Notes: a model not told the origin generated them from the sequence alone. A stretch of 64,000 nt of DNA from Hymenobacter rubidus (GCF_016734815.1 NZ_JAERQF010000030.1:1-64000); one strand, 5' to 3'. Counted from the stretch's first letter, positions 7,032 through 16,793 are shown. Program-made: numbers and translations.

Positions 7032-9518
7032 TTAGCTGCGAATCATTTTCAACTGTTTTTTCAGCACGTCGATGCGCTTTTGCCCTTCGGCGATGCGGCC
7101 CTGGTATTCCTCACGCAGCTGCGAGGCATTTTTGGAGCGGGCAAAGAAATCGAGGTTGGTCTGGAGGGTGGCGTGGTCGTTTTCCAGCTCGTTGATTTCC
7201 TTGCGCAGCGCCATCTCCTTGCGGGTGAGCTGCTGCTGGGCCTGCGGACGGGCCTTGAGGCGGGCGACTTCGGTCTGGAAAAGCAGGTCGTTGCGGTCGG
7301 CGTAGCTCAGGCCGGGCACTTGGTCAAGGTATTTGCCGAGCAGCACGAGGAGCTGCTCTTCGCTGCGGTCGGAAGTGCCGTGGCCCGGCTGCTCGGAACT
7401 GCCATCAAACTCGGTTACCCACCCTGCCAGCAATTCCCGGAAACCTTCCAGCGTGCCGGGGGCATCCGGCGAAAGCGCCTTCACTTGCTCGGCAATTTTG
7501 TCCAGGTGGGCGGTTTGTTCCGCCGACGAAAGCTGTACTTTCTCCTCGCGCTGGCGGGCCTCGTGCTTGGGCCGCTCAAAGACGGCGTCACAGGCGGCGC
7601 GGAAGCGGTGCCAGAGCTTATCGGCCAGCTTGTCGGGCACCCGGCCCACGTCCTTCCACTCCTTCTGCACCCGAATAATGACCTGGCGGGCAGCGTCGTG
7701 GTCCGGGTTGTTCTGGGCTTCCTCGGCCTGGTCGATTAGCGCCTGCTTGGCTTTCACATTGGCCGACTTCTCGTTATCCAGGGATTTGAAGAAGTCGTTC
7801 TTGCGGTTGAAGAAAGCTTTGTAAGCGGCCCAATACTGTTTGTTCAGCGCGTCGGCCTGGGCGCGGGGCACCAAACCGGCCGCTTCCCACTCAGCCTTGA
7901 TTTCCTGCAGCTCGTCGGTTTTGGAGCGCCACAGGTTCACGCGGTCGGTGTCGAAAGAGGCGAAGGGCAGCACGCGCTCCAGCAGGGCCTGCTTCACCAC
8001 CAGGTTGGCTTTCTCAACCGTGGAACGCTGGTCGACAAACTCCTTGCGGCGCTGGTGCAGCACATCGGAAGCCGCGATAAAGCGCTGCCACAGCGGCTCG
8101 CGCTGGTCGTTGGGCACGGGGCCAATGTTTTTCCAGTCCTCGTGCAGCTTGGTCAACTCATCGAGCGCCTTGTTGATGCCGGGGGCGTCGGCCAGGGCTT
8201 CGGCCCGCTTGATGAGGGCTTCTTTGGCCTCCTGGTTGCGGCGGCGGTCCAGGTCTTTCAGTTGCAGGAACTGCCCCTGCTTGCTGTAATAGATGTCCAG
8301 CAAGCCGTGGTAGGTGTCCCAAATGCTCTGGCTATCGTTCTGTGGAACGGCGCCGGTGGCTTTCCATTCGGCCTGCAGGGCTTTTAGCTTCGCCGAGCTG
8401 TCTTTGGTTTCGGCACCTTCTACCAGCGTACGCAGCTGGTCGAGCAAGGCTTGTTTCTTCACCAGGTTATCAGCGCGGCTGGCGTCCTCGGCCTTCGCGT
8501 CCTTCACGCGGTTTTCGCGGAATTCCTGCAGGGCTTTATTCAGTTCCTGCTGGCCCTCGGGCTGCTGAAAGGCAAAGGCTTCGGCTCCTTCCCCACCCTC
8601 AGCAAATTTCTGGCGGGCGGCGGTGCGGGCCAGCCCCACGTTGGTTTCGTACTGGCGGGTCAGGTCCTGAATCTGCTTGCGGTTCTGGCGGGCATCGGGC
8701 CGGCGCAGCAGTCCCACGAGGTAGTGGGCCTGGGCCGGCAGGTCGAGGGCCGTAAAATCGGGTGCGGCACCTTCGGCGGTGGATATTTCGCCTGCCGCAC
8801 CGGTTGGCTCTTCGCCCGCGTCGATTGCCGCTACATCGGCCGGAGCCGCGTTCAGCGGCGTTTCTGAGGAAGTGGGCAACGTAGCCAGCGGCTCAGAAGC
8901 GGCTTCGAGGGCGGGCGCATCCGCAAGCTCTAAGGCGGGCAGGGCCGGCGCCTGGCTTTCAACCGTGTCGCTGGCCGGCGGGCCGCTCAGGGTTTCGGGG
9001 TCGGCTACGGGAGCGGGCGTTGCACTTGCAATGTGCTCGTCGGCGGGTAATGCTTCCGGATTGGGCGTGGCAGCCGGCTCTGAAGCAGGCGTAGCAACGG
9101 GCACCGAAGTGGAATTGGTGATTTCTTCGCCGTAATGGGCAATGGCCCGCGCCATGGGCGCCGACACATCGTGGCCATCCACCGTCACCGAGTCAGGAAC
9201 GTGTTGGGCGGTTTCGGCGGCGGCGGCGGCTTCGGGCGTACCGGCGGCCGGGGCGGTGGGGCCCAGGTCGGTGGCGATAACGGCTTCGGCGGGGGCTTCG
9301 GCCGTGCCGGCGCCCTCGGGCTGGCCGGCGGGCAGCGCGGGCGTGCCTTGTGCCGGCAGTTCCACCTGCGCGCCCGATTCGGGCGAAGGCGAAGCAGCGG
9401 GCGCTGCCGATTTGGCCTGAATTTCGGCCAGGCGGCGTTGCAAAATGGTCATCCGGTCCTCAGCGGCCGGGTCGGTGCCGCCGGTGAGCGGGGCTTGGGG
9501 GGTTTCTTCAGCAGCCAT
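7032..9518 (-). CDS. DUF349 multi-repeat protein with long disordered N-terminus
   Basis: This encodes 828 residues. Residues 1 to about 260 are a low-complexity Ala/Pro/Glu/Thr-rich stretch that is probably disordered. At least four DUF349 units follow, each with an E/D-W-K-x2-G-x-V/P motif and a later W/Y-x-RF-like segment (KALQAEWKATG, HEDWKNIGPVP, KAEWEAAGLVP, QKEWKDVGRVP). The last 80 residues look like a coiled coil. DUF349 repeats are helical and the biochemical role is unsettled. The protein has no signal peptide and is probably cytoplasmic. It is a single gene with its own terminator; the ATG at 9518 is used because the whole N-terminus is in frame. Confidence 0.9.
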   Translation of the reverse strand: MAAEETPQAPLTGGTDPAAEDRMTILQRRLAEIQAKSAAPAASPSPESGAQVELPAQGTPALPAGQPEGAGTAEAPAEAVIATDLGPTAPAAGTPEAAAAAETAQHVPDSVTVDGHDVSAPMARAIAHYGEEITNSTSVPVATPASEPAATPNPEALPADEHIASATPAPVADPETLSGPPASDTVESQAPALPALELADAPALEAASEPLATLPTSSETPLNAAPADVAAIDAGEEPTGAAGEISTAEGAAPDFTALDLPAQAHYLVGLLRRPDARQNRKQIQDLTRQYETNVGLARTAARQKFAEGGEGAEAFAFQQPEGQQELNKALQEFRENRVKDAKAEDASRADNLVKKQALLDQLRTLVEGAETKDSSAKLKALQAEWKATGAVPQNDSQSIWDTYHGLLDIYYSKQGQFLQLKDLDRRRNQEAKEALIKRAEALADAPGINKALDELTKLHEDWKNIGPVPNDQREPLWQRFIAASDVLHQRRKEFVDQRSTVEKANLVVKQALLERVLPFASFDTDRVNLWRSKTDELQEIKAEWEAAGLVPRAQADALNKQYWAAYKAFFNRKNDFFKSLDNEKSANVKAKQALIDQAEEAQNNPDHDAARQVIIRVQKEWKDVGRVPDKLADKLWHRFRAACDAVFERPKHEARQREEKVQLSSAEQTAHLDKIAEQVKALSPDAPGTLEGFRELLAGWVTEFDGSSEQPGHGTSDRSEEQLLVLLGKYLDQVPGLSYADRNDLLFQTEVARLKARPQAQQQLTRKEMALRKEINELENDHATLQTNLDFFARSKNASQLREEYQGRIAEGQKRIDVLKKQLKMIRS

Positions 9519-9610
9519 AAAACTTCGTAAAAGCCAGCCCGGAACACGGGGCCAGAAGCGAGCGCAAAAAAGGTGATTTAGAGTACTACGGTTACGGCCG
9601 CGAAGCCGCC

Positions 9611-10168
9611 TTAATTCAAGCGGGGGTCCACCGGATAATTGGCCAGCACCTTAAAGCGCCCGCCTTTCTCCCGCAGAATAGACCGCCAGAACGCATCGGA
9701 TGCCAAAGTAAACACTTTCCCGGCGCTTGCGGGGTGTCGTATCCAACTCTGCCCCTGCATTTCGCCCGCCAACTGGCCCTTGGACCACCCCGAATAGCCG
9801 GCAAAAAGGCGCACTTCATCGGCGCTAACCGCCCCACTGCCGATTAAACCAAGGAGCATGTCAAAATCGCCCCCCCAGTACACGTCCTGGCCCAGGTCGG
9901 AAGCGCCGGGCAGGTCGGGGCGGCGGTGCAAGTAATGCAGGGTGTTGGGCTCGACGGGGCCGCCCACGTAGATGGGCAGGTCGGATGCTGCCGCAGCGGC
10001 CCGCGTCGGCAAGTCGAGCACATCGCCCAGGGTGAGGCTGGTGAGGCGGTTCAGCACGAGGCCGAAGGAGCCGTCTTCGGGCTCGTCGCGGCAGAGCAGC
10101 ACCACGCTTCGCTCAAAGTTGGGGTCGCCGAGAAAAGGCTGCGAAATAAGAAGGGTGCCGGGACGCAT
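9611..10168 (-). CDS. YqgE/AlgH family protein
   Basis: This encodes 185 residues from the ATG at 10168, which starts MRPGTLLISQPFLGDPNFERSV, the conserved opening of the family. Further landmarks are GLVLNRLT, IYVGGPVEPN and LFAGYSGWSKGQL. The family is conserved in Bacteroidota and Proteobacteria. It is named after AlgH, which was linked to alginate regulation, but its molecular function is unknown. The 46 extra in-frame residues upstream of 10168 have no family similarity and are excluded. The gene is divergent from pdxH with a 256-bp gap. Confidence 0.92.
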   Translation of the reverse strand: MRPGTLLISQPFLGDPNFERSVVLLCRDEPEDGSFGLVLNRLTSLTLGDVLDLPTRAAAAASDLPIYVGGPVEPNTLHYLHRRPDLPGASDLGQDVYWGGDFDMLLGLIGSGAVSADEVRLFAGYSGWSKGQLAGEMQGQSWIRHPASAGKVFTLASDAFWRSILREKGGRFKVLANYPVDPRLN

Positions 10169-10424
10169 AGTCGAATCGGGAGTTGCGGGTAAGACAGAAA
10201 AACGAAAACAGCACCAAAACCAACGGAGGTTACGGGCCGGGTGAGCCTGCTGGCACTTATGAGTAACTTGCGGCCTAAACGCCGCTTGGCCAGCCAGCAT
10301 GGTCATTTAAGACTCTCACTGGCGCAAAAATGTTCCGGGCCGCAACCAGCCCGGCCCGTTCTGCGCTCACCCTGTTGCCACCGGCTCCACACCAGCGCCT
10401 GCGGAGGCCGTATCCGCTCTATCT

Positions 10425-11069
10425 ATGACTGACTTAGCCGCTCTGCGCAAGACGTATTCCCAGCGCACCCTTTCCGAAACCGATGTATTGCCCGATGCGG
10501 TGCGCCAGTTCCGGCAATGGCTCGACGAAGCGTTGGCCGCCCAGGTGGAAGAGCCCACGGCCATGACCGTGAGCACGGTATCACCCACCGGGCAGCCCTC
10601 GTCGCGCGTGGTGCTGCTGAAGGGCTTGCCCGACGAGGCCAGCTTTTTGTTTTACACCAATTACGACTCGCAGAAGGGCCAGGAACTGGCCGCACACCCG
10701 CTGGCGGCCCTCAACTTTTTCTGGCCGGCCCTGGAGCGGCAGGTGCGCGTGGAAGGCCGCGTAGAAAAAGCGCCCGAACCGATGTCGACCGCCTATTTCC
10801 AGAGCCGGCCGCGCAGCAGCCAGCTCGGGGCCTGGGCCTCGCCCCAGAGCCAGGAAATTGGCAGCCGCGAAGAACTGGAAGCCCGCGAAGCCGCAATGGC
10901 CGAAAAATTTGGTGACCTGAACCCGCTGCCGCGCCCGCCCGAATGGGGAGGCTACATTCTGACGCCCACGCGGATAGAATTTTGGCAGGGCCGCCCCAGC
11001 CGCCTGCACGACCGGATTGTGTACTGGCGGGAAGGTGACCATTGGCGCCTCAGTCGCCTGGCCCCGTGA
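10425..11069 (+). CDS. pdxH: Pyridoxamine 5'-phosphate oxidase
   Basis: This encodes a 214-residue FMN enzyme that oxidises pyridoxamine or pyridoxine 5'-phosphate to pyridoxal 5'-phosphate. The FMN-binding split barrel shows SSRVVLLKGL and YTNYDSQKGQELAAHP. It also shows the SRPRSSQLGAWASPQS segment and the diagnostic C-terminus LHDRIVYWREGDHWRLSRLAP. Length is normal for the family. The protein is cytoplasmic. It is followed by a heptamer palindrome and then DUF1015, so operon membership is uncertain. Confidence 0.96.
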   Translation: MTDLAALRKTYSQRTLSETDVLPDAVRQFRQWLDEALAAQVEEPTAMTVSTVSPTGQPSSRVVLLKGLPDEASFLFYTNYDSQKGQELAAHPLAALNFFWPALERQVRVEGRVEKAPEPMSTAYFQSRPRSSQLGAWASPQSQEIGSREELEAREAAMAEKFGDLNPLPRPPEWGGYILTPTRIEFWQGRPSRLHDRIVYWREGDHWRLSRLAP

Positions 11070-11072
11070 TTG

Positions 11073-11162
11073 ATAATGAGGAATGAAGAATGAGGAATGA
11101 AGACTTTTAATTCGGCCCTGATTTGAATAATTCCTCGTTCTTCATCCCTCATTCCTCATTAT
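11073..11162. repeat. Class 2 heptamer palindrome
   Basis: The left arm is built from degenerate seven-base units (ATGAGGA, ATGAAGA, ATGAGGA, ATGAAGA). The right arm is their inverse complement in the same register. The loop is about 25 bases. It fills the gap between pdxH and DUF1015 and ends seven bases before the DUF1015 start codon. Confidence 0.75.
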
Positions 11163-11169
11163 AAAAGCT

Positions 11170-12498
11170 TTGGCTGAAATTCAACCCCTGCGCGGCTGGC
11201 GCTACAACCCGGTGCTGAGTGCGAACATTGACGCCTACGTCTCGCCGCTTTTCGACGTGGTATCGGCCCGGCAGCGCGAGGCCCTGTACCGCAACCCGCT
11301 CAATTCGATACATCTGTCGGTGCCGCGGGCCGAAGACCCGGCGGAAGCCGCGCTGGCAACACTCCAGGAGTGGCAGGCCAGCGGCGTGCTGCGCCAGGAC
11401 GAGCTGCCGGGCATTTACGTTTATTACCAGTACTTCCGCTTGCCGGGGCACGCGCGGGAGTACTGCCGCAAAGGCTTCATGTGCCACATCCGGGCCTATG
11501 ACTGGGACCAAAACGTGGTGCTGCGCCACGAAAACACGCTTCCTGCTTCGGTAAACGACCGGGCCGAGCTGCTGGCCCGCACCCAGTTTCAAACCAGCGC
11601 GACCCACGGGCTGTACCGCGACGAGGATTTTGAGCTGGAAACTTACCTGGACGAAGCCATGCGCTCGCCCCTCTACGAAACGGCCGAAGACTACCAGGGC
11701 GCCCGCGATGTGCTGGCCGTGATTCAGGATGCCGCCCTTATCGGCCGCATCCAGGCAGTGCTGGCCACCCGCCAGGTGATACTGGCCGATGGTCACCACC
11801 GCTACGAGGGCTCGCTGGCCTACCGGCAGGCCCGCGAGCTGGCCGCCGACGGCCGCGCCACGGGCCGCGAACCCTGGAACTACCACCTGATGTACCTGAC
11901 CAACGCAGCGGCCGACGACTTGCGCATTCTGCCGACCCACCGGCTGCTGCTTGAGTTGCCCGATGGCCTGAGCGAAGAGAGGCTTCTGGAACGGCTCGGG
12001 CCGTACTTCACCGTGATACCGCAGGAAAATGCCAACGACTTGCCCGAAATCATCGCCGGCAAGCCCTGGGCCTTTGGGCTATATTTGGGCGGACAGGCCC
12101 ACAAAATCCGGCTTCGGCCCGAGGTGCATGCGCAACTCGACTGGGACACCACGGCCGAAGTAAAAGCCCTGGATTTGACGGTGCTGCATTTTTTCGTTCT
12201 GGAGAAAGCCCTGGGCATCGTCGGGCCCGACGCGCAGCGGGCGTGGCCGGGCGTGGCCTACGTGCGCAGCTTTGCCGAATGCCTGCAGCGCGTGGACCGG
12301 GGCGAAGCCCGGGCCGCATTTATTGTGAACGAAGTAAGCATGGCCGAAGTCGAGGCCGTGTGCCATTCCGGGGCCGTGATGCCCCCCAAGTCCACTTTTT
12401 TTTACCCGAAAACCATCGGCGGTTTTCTCTTCAGCAGCATTGCCGATGAGAAAAGCGCGAATGTATTTGCGGAACACTTTGCCACTCTGCCCTCGTGA
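11170..12498 (+). CDS. DUF1015 family protein
   Basis: This encodes 442 residues from a TTG start at 11170. The family landmarks are present: the N-terminal IQPLRGWRYNP, the central HGLYRD segment and the DGHHRYEGSLAYR motif. DUF1015 proteins are widespread and often lie near serine or one-carbon metabolism genes, but the activity is not known. The stop codon overlaps the GTG of maf (GTGA), so the two genes are translationally coupled. The protein has no export signal. The start is uncertain by a few codons because no ATG or ribosome site is near. Confidence 0.9.
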   Translation: MAEIQPLRGWRYNPVLSANIDAYVSPLFDVVSARQREALYRNPLNSIHLSVPRAEDPAEAALATLQEWQASGVLRQDELPGIYVYYQYFRLPGHAREYCRKGFMCHIRAYDWDQNVVLRHENTLPASVNDRAELLARTQFQTSATHGLYRDEDFELETYLDEAMRSPLYETAEDYQGARDVLAVIQDAALIGRIQAVLATRQVILADGHHRYEGSLAYRQARELAADGRATGREPWNYHLMYLTNAAADDLRILPTHRLLLELPDGLSEERLLERLGPYFTVIPQENANDLPEIIAGKPWAFGLYLGGQAHKIRLRPEVHAQLDWDTTAEVKALDLTVLHFFVLEKALGIVGPDAQRAWPGVAYVRSFAECLQRVDRGEARAAFIVNEVSMAEVEAVCHSGAVMPPKSTFFYPKTIGGFLFSSIADEKSANVFAEHFATLPS

Positions 12499-13076
12499 GA
12501 CTGATTCTTGCTTCTAACTCGCCCCGACGGCGCCAGCTGCTGACCGACCTGGGCCTGCCCTACGAAATCCGGCTGCTGGAGGTGGACGAAAGCTTTCCGG
12601 CCCACCTGCGCCGGGTGGAGGTGGCGGAATACCTGGCCGCCCGCAAAGCCGCTGCTTACGCCGCCGGACTGGCTCCGGATGAGCTGGTCATCACGGCCGA
12701 CACCATTGTGTGCCTCGGCGACGACGTACTGAACAAGCCCGCCGACCGCGCCGAAGCCATGGCCATGCTCACCCGCCTGCAAGGCCGGGCGCACGACGTG
12801 TTCACGGGCGTGTGCCTGCTCGCCGGCGATGGCCGGGAGGTGCTTTTTTCGGACCAGACCACCGTGCACTTTCGGGAATTGAGCCCGACGGAAATTGCGT
12901 ATTACGTCGATACCTACCAGCCCTACGACAAAGCCGGCGCGTACGGCGCGCAGGACTGGCTGGGCATGGCCGCCATTGTGCGGCTCGAAGGGTCTTACTT
13001 CAACGTGATGGGCTTACCTACGCACCGGGTATGGGCCGAGCTGGCGAAGCTCGACGCCCTGCCGCCCCACGCCTGA
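12495..13076 (+). CDS. maf: Maf-like nucleotide pyrophosphatase
   Basis: This encodes 193 residues from a GTG that overlaps the DUF1015 stop. The family hydrolyses non-canonical nucleoside triphosphates, or dTTP/UTP, to monophosphates. Conserved blocks are LASNSPRRRQLLTDLG at the N-terminus, TADTIVCLGD in the middle, and DKAGAYGAQDWLG near the C-terminus. Length is standard. The protein is cytoplasmic. It may be the second gene of a DUF1015-maf operon, with the membrane protein starting five bases after its stop. Confidence 0.93.
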   Translation: MRLILASNSPRRRQLLTDLGLPYEIRLLEVDESFPAHLRRVEVAEYLAARKAAAYAAGLAPDELVITADTIVCLGDDVLNKPADRAEAMAMLTRLQGRAHDVFTGVCLLAGDGREVLFSDQTTVHFRELSPTEIAYYVDTYQPYDKAGAYGAQDWLGMAAIVRLEGSYFNVMGLPTHRVWAELAKLDALPPHA

Positions 13077-13081
13077 CACCC

Positions 13082-14971
13082 ATGCGGGGGCTCTTGGAAA
13101 AACTGTCGCGCCAGCGGGCAATGCCCGTCACCAACACCAATGACGGGATTGTCGCAACCCGCTTTCTTTGGTTTGCAGGCGGCGTCGGGTTGTTGCTCGG
13201 CGGAGGCGGGCTGGGGGGGCTTTATGGGTGTTCCTCGTATGCAGAAGTAGCCGCTCTGGCCCGCATCGTATACCACGAAAACGGGCTAGAGCGGCTGACA
13301 CTGGCACTTACTCCGGACCGGCTCAACTGGCTACGGGGCGTGCTTTTGGCCGCGGCTGGCCTGGGGCTGCTGGTGCTGTGGCGCATGCTTGCTGGCAGCC
13401 CGTTGAGTTCGGTTTGGCGCGAGCTACGCTTCGGGGTTGGACGCCTGCGCCGGTGGTATAGCCGCCTTCCCCGAACATCGGTGTTGCTGGCCGCCGGCGT
13501 ACTGGCTGGCCTGCTAGCCGTCCGCACATGGTACCTGTTTACCTACCCACTGAGTACCGACGAAGTAGGTTCCTACGACTATTTTGTGCGTCAGGGACCG
13601 TTGGCCATCACGGGCTTCTACCCCATCCCGAACAACCATATTGGCTACAACCTACTGGCCTGGCCCCTGGTGCACCTGGGCCTTTCGCCCCGGCTGGTCA
13701 TGCGGCTGCCCACGCTGCTACTGGGCACCTTTGGGAGCGTGGTGTCGGTGGTGCTGCTGGCGCGGCTCATTGGCTTGCGTGCCGCTGTGCTGGTGAATGG
13801 GCTGGTGAGCGGAGCGCCCCTGTGGGTGTACTACGCAACGGCCGGGCGCGGGTATTTTTTGCAGCTCTGCTTGTTGCAGGCCGGCTTTTTTGCGACAATT
13901 GAGTTATTACGGCCATTCTCTCGCTACCGGCATGTTGCTTGGCTGGCTTTTATCAGCAGCAGTATTCTGGGCTTTTACTTAATTCCTACCTATGCTTACC
14001 CGCTGGCGGGGTTGGGGCTGGGGGCGGCCGTGGGACTGGCTGCGCAGCGAAGGTGGCAGGAATTTGGTCAGCTAGTACTGGCCGGAGGCATTATTACGGG
14101 AATTGCCGCACTGCTCTATAGCCCGGTAGTGGCCATATCGGGGTGGTCTTTGCTGACCGGAAACCGCTACGTGATGACGCGGACCCCGGGCCAGTTCTGG
14201 CCAAGCTATCGGCCGGTATTGTATGAGTTGGCGGAAGTACTTTTTGGACTGCCCGTTCGCTACAGCGGGCCGGCCTGGCTGGCCGGCGCCCTGCTGGGCG
14301 GCTTAGCCGGCTGTCGCTGGCGGGCACCTGGCCCGCGCCGAACCGCTGCTCTACTGGCCTGGGTGCAGCTGGCGCTGCCGCTGCTGCTCATGGCGCTACA
14401 ACGGGTGTACGCCCCGGCACGGGTGCTGCTGTACCTCACTTTTTTTGGCTATTTGGTGGCGGCGCTGCTTGTCGGGCGCCTGCCGCGCTGGCGGCGGGTG
14501 GTTGGGCGGGTGCGCTGGCTGCTGGTGGTGGGGGCGGTGGCGGGCATTGGGGGCAGCCGGGTGTACCTGGACCAAGGGCACATCCGGGCCTTGCAGCGCG
14601 AGACCCAACAGTTTCAGCAGGCGTACCACTGGTTGCTGAGCCACCGGCCGAACACCTCTTCCCCCGCCCGGGTGTGGATGTTCGCCCCGCTGCACGAGCT
14701 GTTTTTTTTCCACTACCTCCGGCAGGACCAGTCATCTCAACTGCTGCTCCATACCAGCCGGGAGAAAAGCCCTGGTACTGGCTATGACTTCGTGGTTCTG
14801 TTTGCCACGGCTAAGAAGACGGTGGGGCTGCCCCCCACCTACCGGCCGGTTTACCACGACGCCCTGGTCACAATTTATGCGCCCTTGCTCCGGCCTGCTG
14901 TCACTCAGCGCCAGCCAGCACACAGCCAAACCCAGGTACTGACGGCCACCCCCGTTGAACACGCGCCATGA
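13082..14971 (+). CDS. GT-C-type polytopic membrane protein (first of a pair)
   Basis: This encodes 629 residues from an ATG at 13082. The frame is open much further upstream, but that part is antisense-like shadow inside maf. About 11-13 hydrophobic helices are visible. Near residue 160 it reads STDEVGSYDYF, followed by a YPIPNNHIGYN motif and MRLPTLL, as in ArnT/PMT-like lipid-linked glycosyltransferases (GT-C fold) with an acidic residue in the first periplasmic loop. A GRGYFLQ motif follows. Its stop overlaps the ATG of the next gene, which shares the same motifs. A sugar donor and acceptor cannot be named. Confidence 0.75.
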   Translation: MRGLLEKLSRQRAMPVTNTNDGIVATRFLWFAGGVGLLLGGGGLGGLYGCSSYAEVAALARIVYHENGLERLTLALTPDRLNWLRGVLLAAAGLGLLVLWRMLAGSPLSSVWRELRFGVGRLRRWYSRLPRTSVLLAAGVLAGLLAVRTWYLFTYPLSTDEVGSYDYFVRQGPLAITGFYPIPNNHIGYNLLAWPLVHLGLSPRLVMRLPTLLLGTFGSVVSVVLLARLIGLRAAVLVNGLVSGAPLWVYYATAGRGYFLQLCLLQAGFFATIELLRPFSRYRHVAWLAFISSSILGFYLIPTYAYPLAGLGLGAAVGLAAQRRWQEFGQLVLAGGIITGIAALLYSPVVAISGWSLLTGNRYVMTRTPGQFWPSYRPVLYELAEVLFGLPVRYSGPAWLAGALLGGLAGCRWRAPGPRRTAALLAWVQLALPLLLMALQRVYAPARVLLYLTFFGYLVAALLVGRLPRWRRVVGRVRWLLVVGAVAGIGGSRVYLDQGHIRALQRETQQFQQAYHWLLSHRPNTSSPARVWMFAPLHELFFFHYLRQDQSSQLLLHTSREKSPGTGYDFVVLFATAKKTVGLPPTYRPVYHDALVTIYAPLLRPAVTQRQPAHSQTQVLTATPVEHAP

Positions 14972-16779
14972 AACCCGCAGCCCCAGAGCCCACCCCTTGG
15001 TTTTTTGCCTTACTGGGATGCAGCGTGCTAACCATAGGCGCGGCTTATGCAACGCTGGTGCTGCACAGCGCCAGTTGGGCTGAAGCACGGCAGCTGGATG
15101 CTATTTTTCCGTTTTATCGCTGGCGCATCCGGCCGTTTTCGGCCGCCGAGCTGGCCCAGGCCTGGCACTGGCTGGCGGCACTAGCCGTTTCAACCGGCAT
15201 CATTTCCGCAGCCATAGCCCTGACGCGTACCGGCAGAACCGAAATTACCGCGTGGCTGGCCGAGGCAAGTGCCGCGGCGCGTGGTCTTCGCCGGTGTTTC
15301 AGCCGCCTGTTGCCCAGGCAGCGCAAGAGTGCCTTAGCAGCCTGGGCGGCGCTCACGGTGCTACGCGTTGGGCTGAGCCACCCGGCTATCACCCCTGCGT
15401 ACGACGATGTCGTTTCGTATGAGCTGTTTGCGAGCAAAAGCCTGCTGGCCGTTAGCAGCTATTATCCCGTCCCGAACAACCACGTGCTTTCCAATACGCT
15501 GAGTTGGCTATTTTACCACATCACGCCCGGCTTTTGGTTCACGATGCGGCTGCCGGTGCTGCTGGCGGCCACCGTGGGCACGGCGCTTCTTTTTCTGGGG
15601 CTGGTGTGGATGCGGGCCGGGTTTCGGGTGGCCTGGCTGGCCACGGTGCTATTCAGCCTGTTGGGCCAAAGCCTTTATCAGGCGGCGGTGGGCCGGGGCT
15701 ACTGGCTGCTCACTGCCCTGGCGGGGGTGGTATTTTTTTGCAGCATGGCCCTGAAACGGGCCCCGCGGCGGAGGCGCATCGCCTGGTCGGGACTGCTCGT
15801 GGGCTCGGTGCTGGGAATGTTTACGATACCCACGTTTGCGCTGGTGCTGGCTTCCGCATTTTCGTGGCTGGGGTGGTATTTTTTTCAACAACGCTCTGGA
15901 CTTGCGCTGCGCAGCCTGGTGGCCGTGGTACTGATGACTGGCGCCGCGAGCCTGCTGTTATACTTCCCGCTGCTATTTGTGTCTGGCCCGGCGTCCTTCT
16001 TCGGCAATGGTTTTGTGAACGCGCAAACCTGGCCGCAGTTCCTGGCCGGCCTGCCAGCCTACCTGTGGAAAACCGAAGGCGTACTGGCCGGCCAAATGAC
16101 CATCGGCAGCGTATTCACGCTGGCCACGCTGGCGGCTACCGCTGTGCTTCTGCCCCCGTCACGTAAGAACCAAACATTGGACGAGAATGCCCCCGCCTGG
16201 CGGCATCTGGCACCGGCCGCGCTTTGGTTTATGCTGGCCCCCTACGCCGTGCTCACCATCCGGCACGTGTTGGCTCCTGAGCGGACGTTAGTCTACAAAG
16301 CCTTCTTTTTCTTCGTTCTCGTGGCCCTGGCAGCGGATTGGTGGCTGCGACGCAGCCGACGCCCGCTCCGGCTGCTTCTGGCAATGCTTCTGCTGCTCTG
16401 GACTGGGTACCAGCTTAGCAGCTTATGGCGCGAAAGTCGGCCCCTCAGGCATCGCAACCAGGCTTTTCATGCCGCATTCCAGTGGCTGGAACACCAGCCG
16501 CGTGGGACACTGCTCGTCCCCGAACCAACCCACAGTCTATTCATGCGCATGTACCTGCATGCGGAGCGGCCCGGTGAAACCTGGCCGCTGGATGCCTTTC
16601 CGCGCCCTAAAGTTCCGTACCGCTACGTGCTGGCATTCCCTGACGCGCGAGGAAATTTCCAACCCCGGTTCGCCTATCCGCCCGCATTTCAAAACGAGCA
16701 AGTGCTTATTTACCAGCTCCCTCCTGCTACCTCACCAGCAACCGCCAACACGCCCGCCTACTGGCATCTGGCCGAGTGA
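14968..16779 (+). CDS. GT-C-type polytopic membrane protein (second of a pair)
   Basis: This encodes 603 residues and overlaps the preceding gene by four bases (ATGA). The architecture is the same, with about a dozen membrane helices, an acidic loop (AYDDVVSYELF), YPVPNNHVLSN, MRLPVLL and GRGYWLL. The conserved order of these motifs indicates a tandem duplication followed by divergence. The likely role is transfer of a sugar from a polyprenyl-phosphate donor on the periplasmic side, by analogy with the GT-C superfamily. It is convergent with the EamA gene, 14 bases away. Confidence 0.75.
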   Translation: MKPAAPEPTPWFFALLGCSVLTIGAAYATLVLHSASWAEARQLDAIFPFYRWRIRPFSAAELAQAWHWLAALAVSTGIISAAIALTRTGRTEITAWLAEASAAARGLRRCFSRLLPRQRKSALAAWAALTVLRVGLSHPAITPAYDDVVSYELFASKSLLAVSSYYPVPNNHVLSNTLSWLFYHITPGFWFTMRLPVLLAATVGTALLFLGLVWMRAGFRVAWLATVLFSLLGQSLYQAAVGRGYWLLTALAGVVFFCSMALKRAPRRRRIAWSGLLVGSVLGMFTIPTFALVLASAFSWLGWYFFQQRSGLALRSLVAVVLMTGAASLLLYFPLLFVSGPASFFGNGFVNAQTWPQFLAGLPAYLWKTEGVLAGQMTIGSVFTLATLAATAVLLPPSRKNQTLDENAPAWRHLAPAALWFMLAPYAVLTIRHVLAPERTLVYKAFFFFVLVALAADWWLRRSRRPLRLLLAMLLLLWTGYQLSSLWRESRPLRHRNQAFHAAFQWLEHQPRGTLLVPEPTHSLFMRMYLHAERPGETWPLDAFPRPKVPYRYVLAFPDARGNFQPRFAYPPAFQNEQVLIYQLPPATSPATANTPAYWHLAE

Positions 16780-16793
16780 GGCCGAAGTCCTTC

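Noticed and set aside
12710..13081. N-terminal extension of the first GT-C protein inside maf
   Set aside because: The extension is Arg/Pro/Ala-rich shadow of maf in another frame; the natural start is the ATG at 13082.
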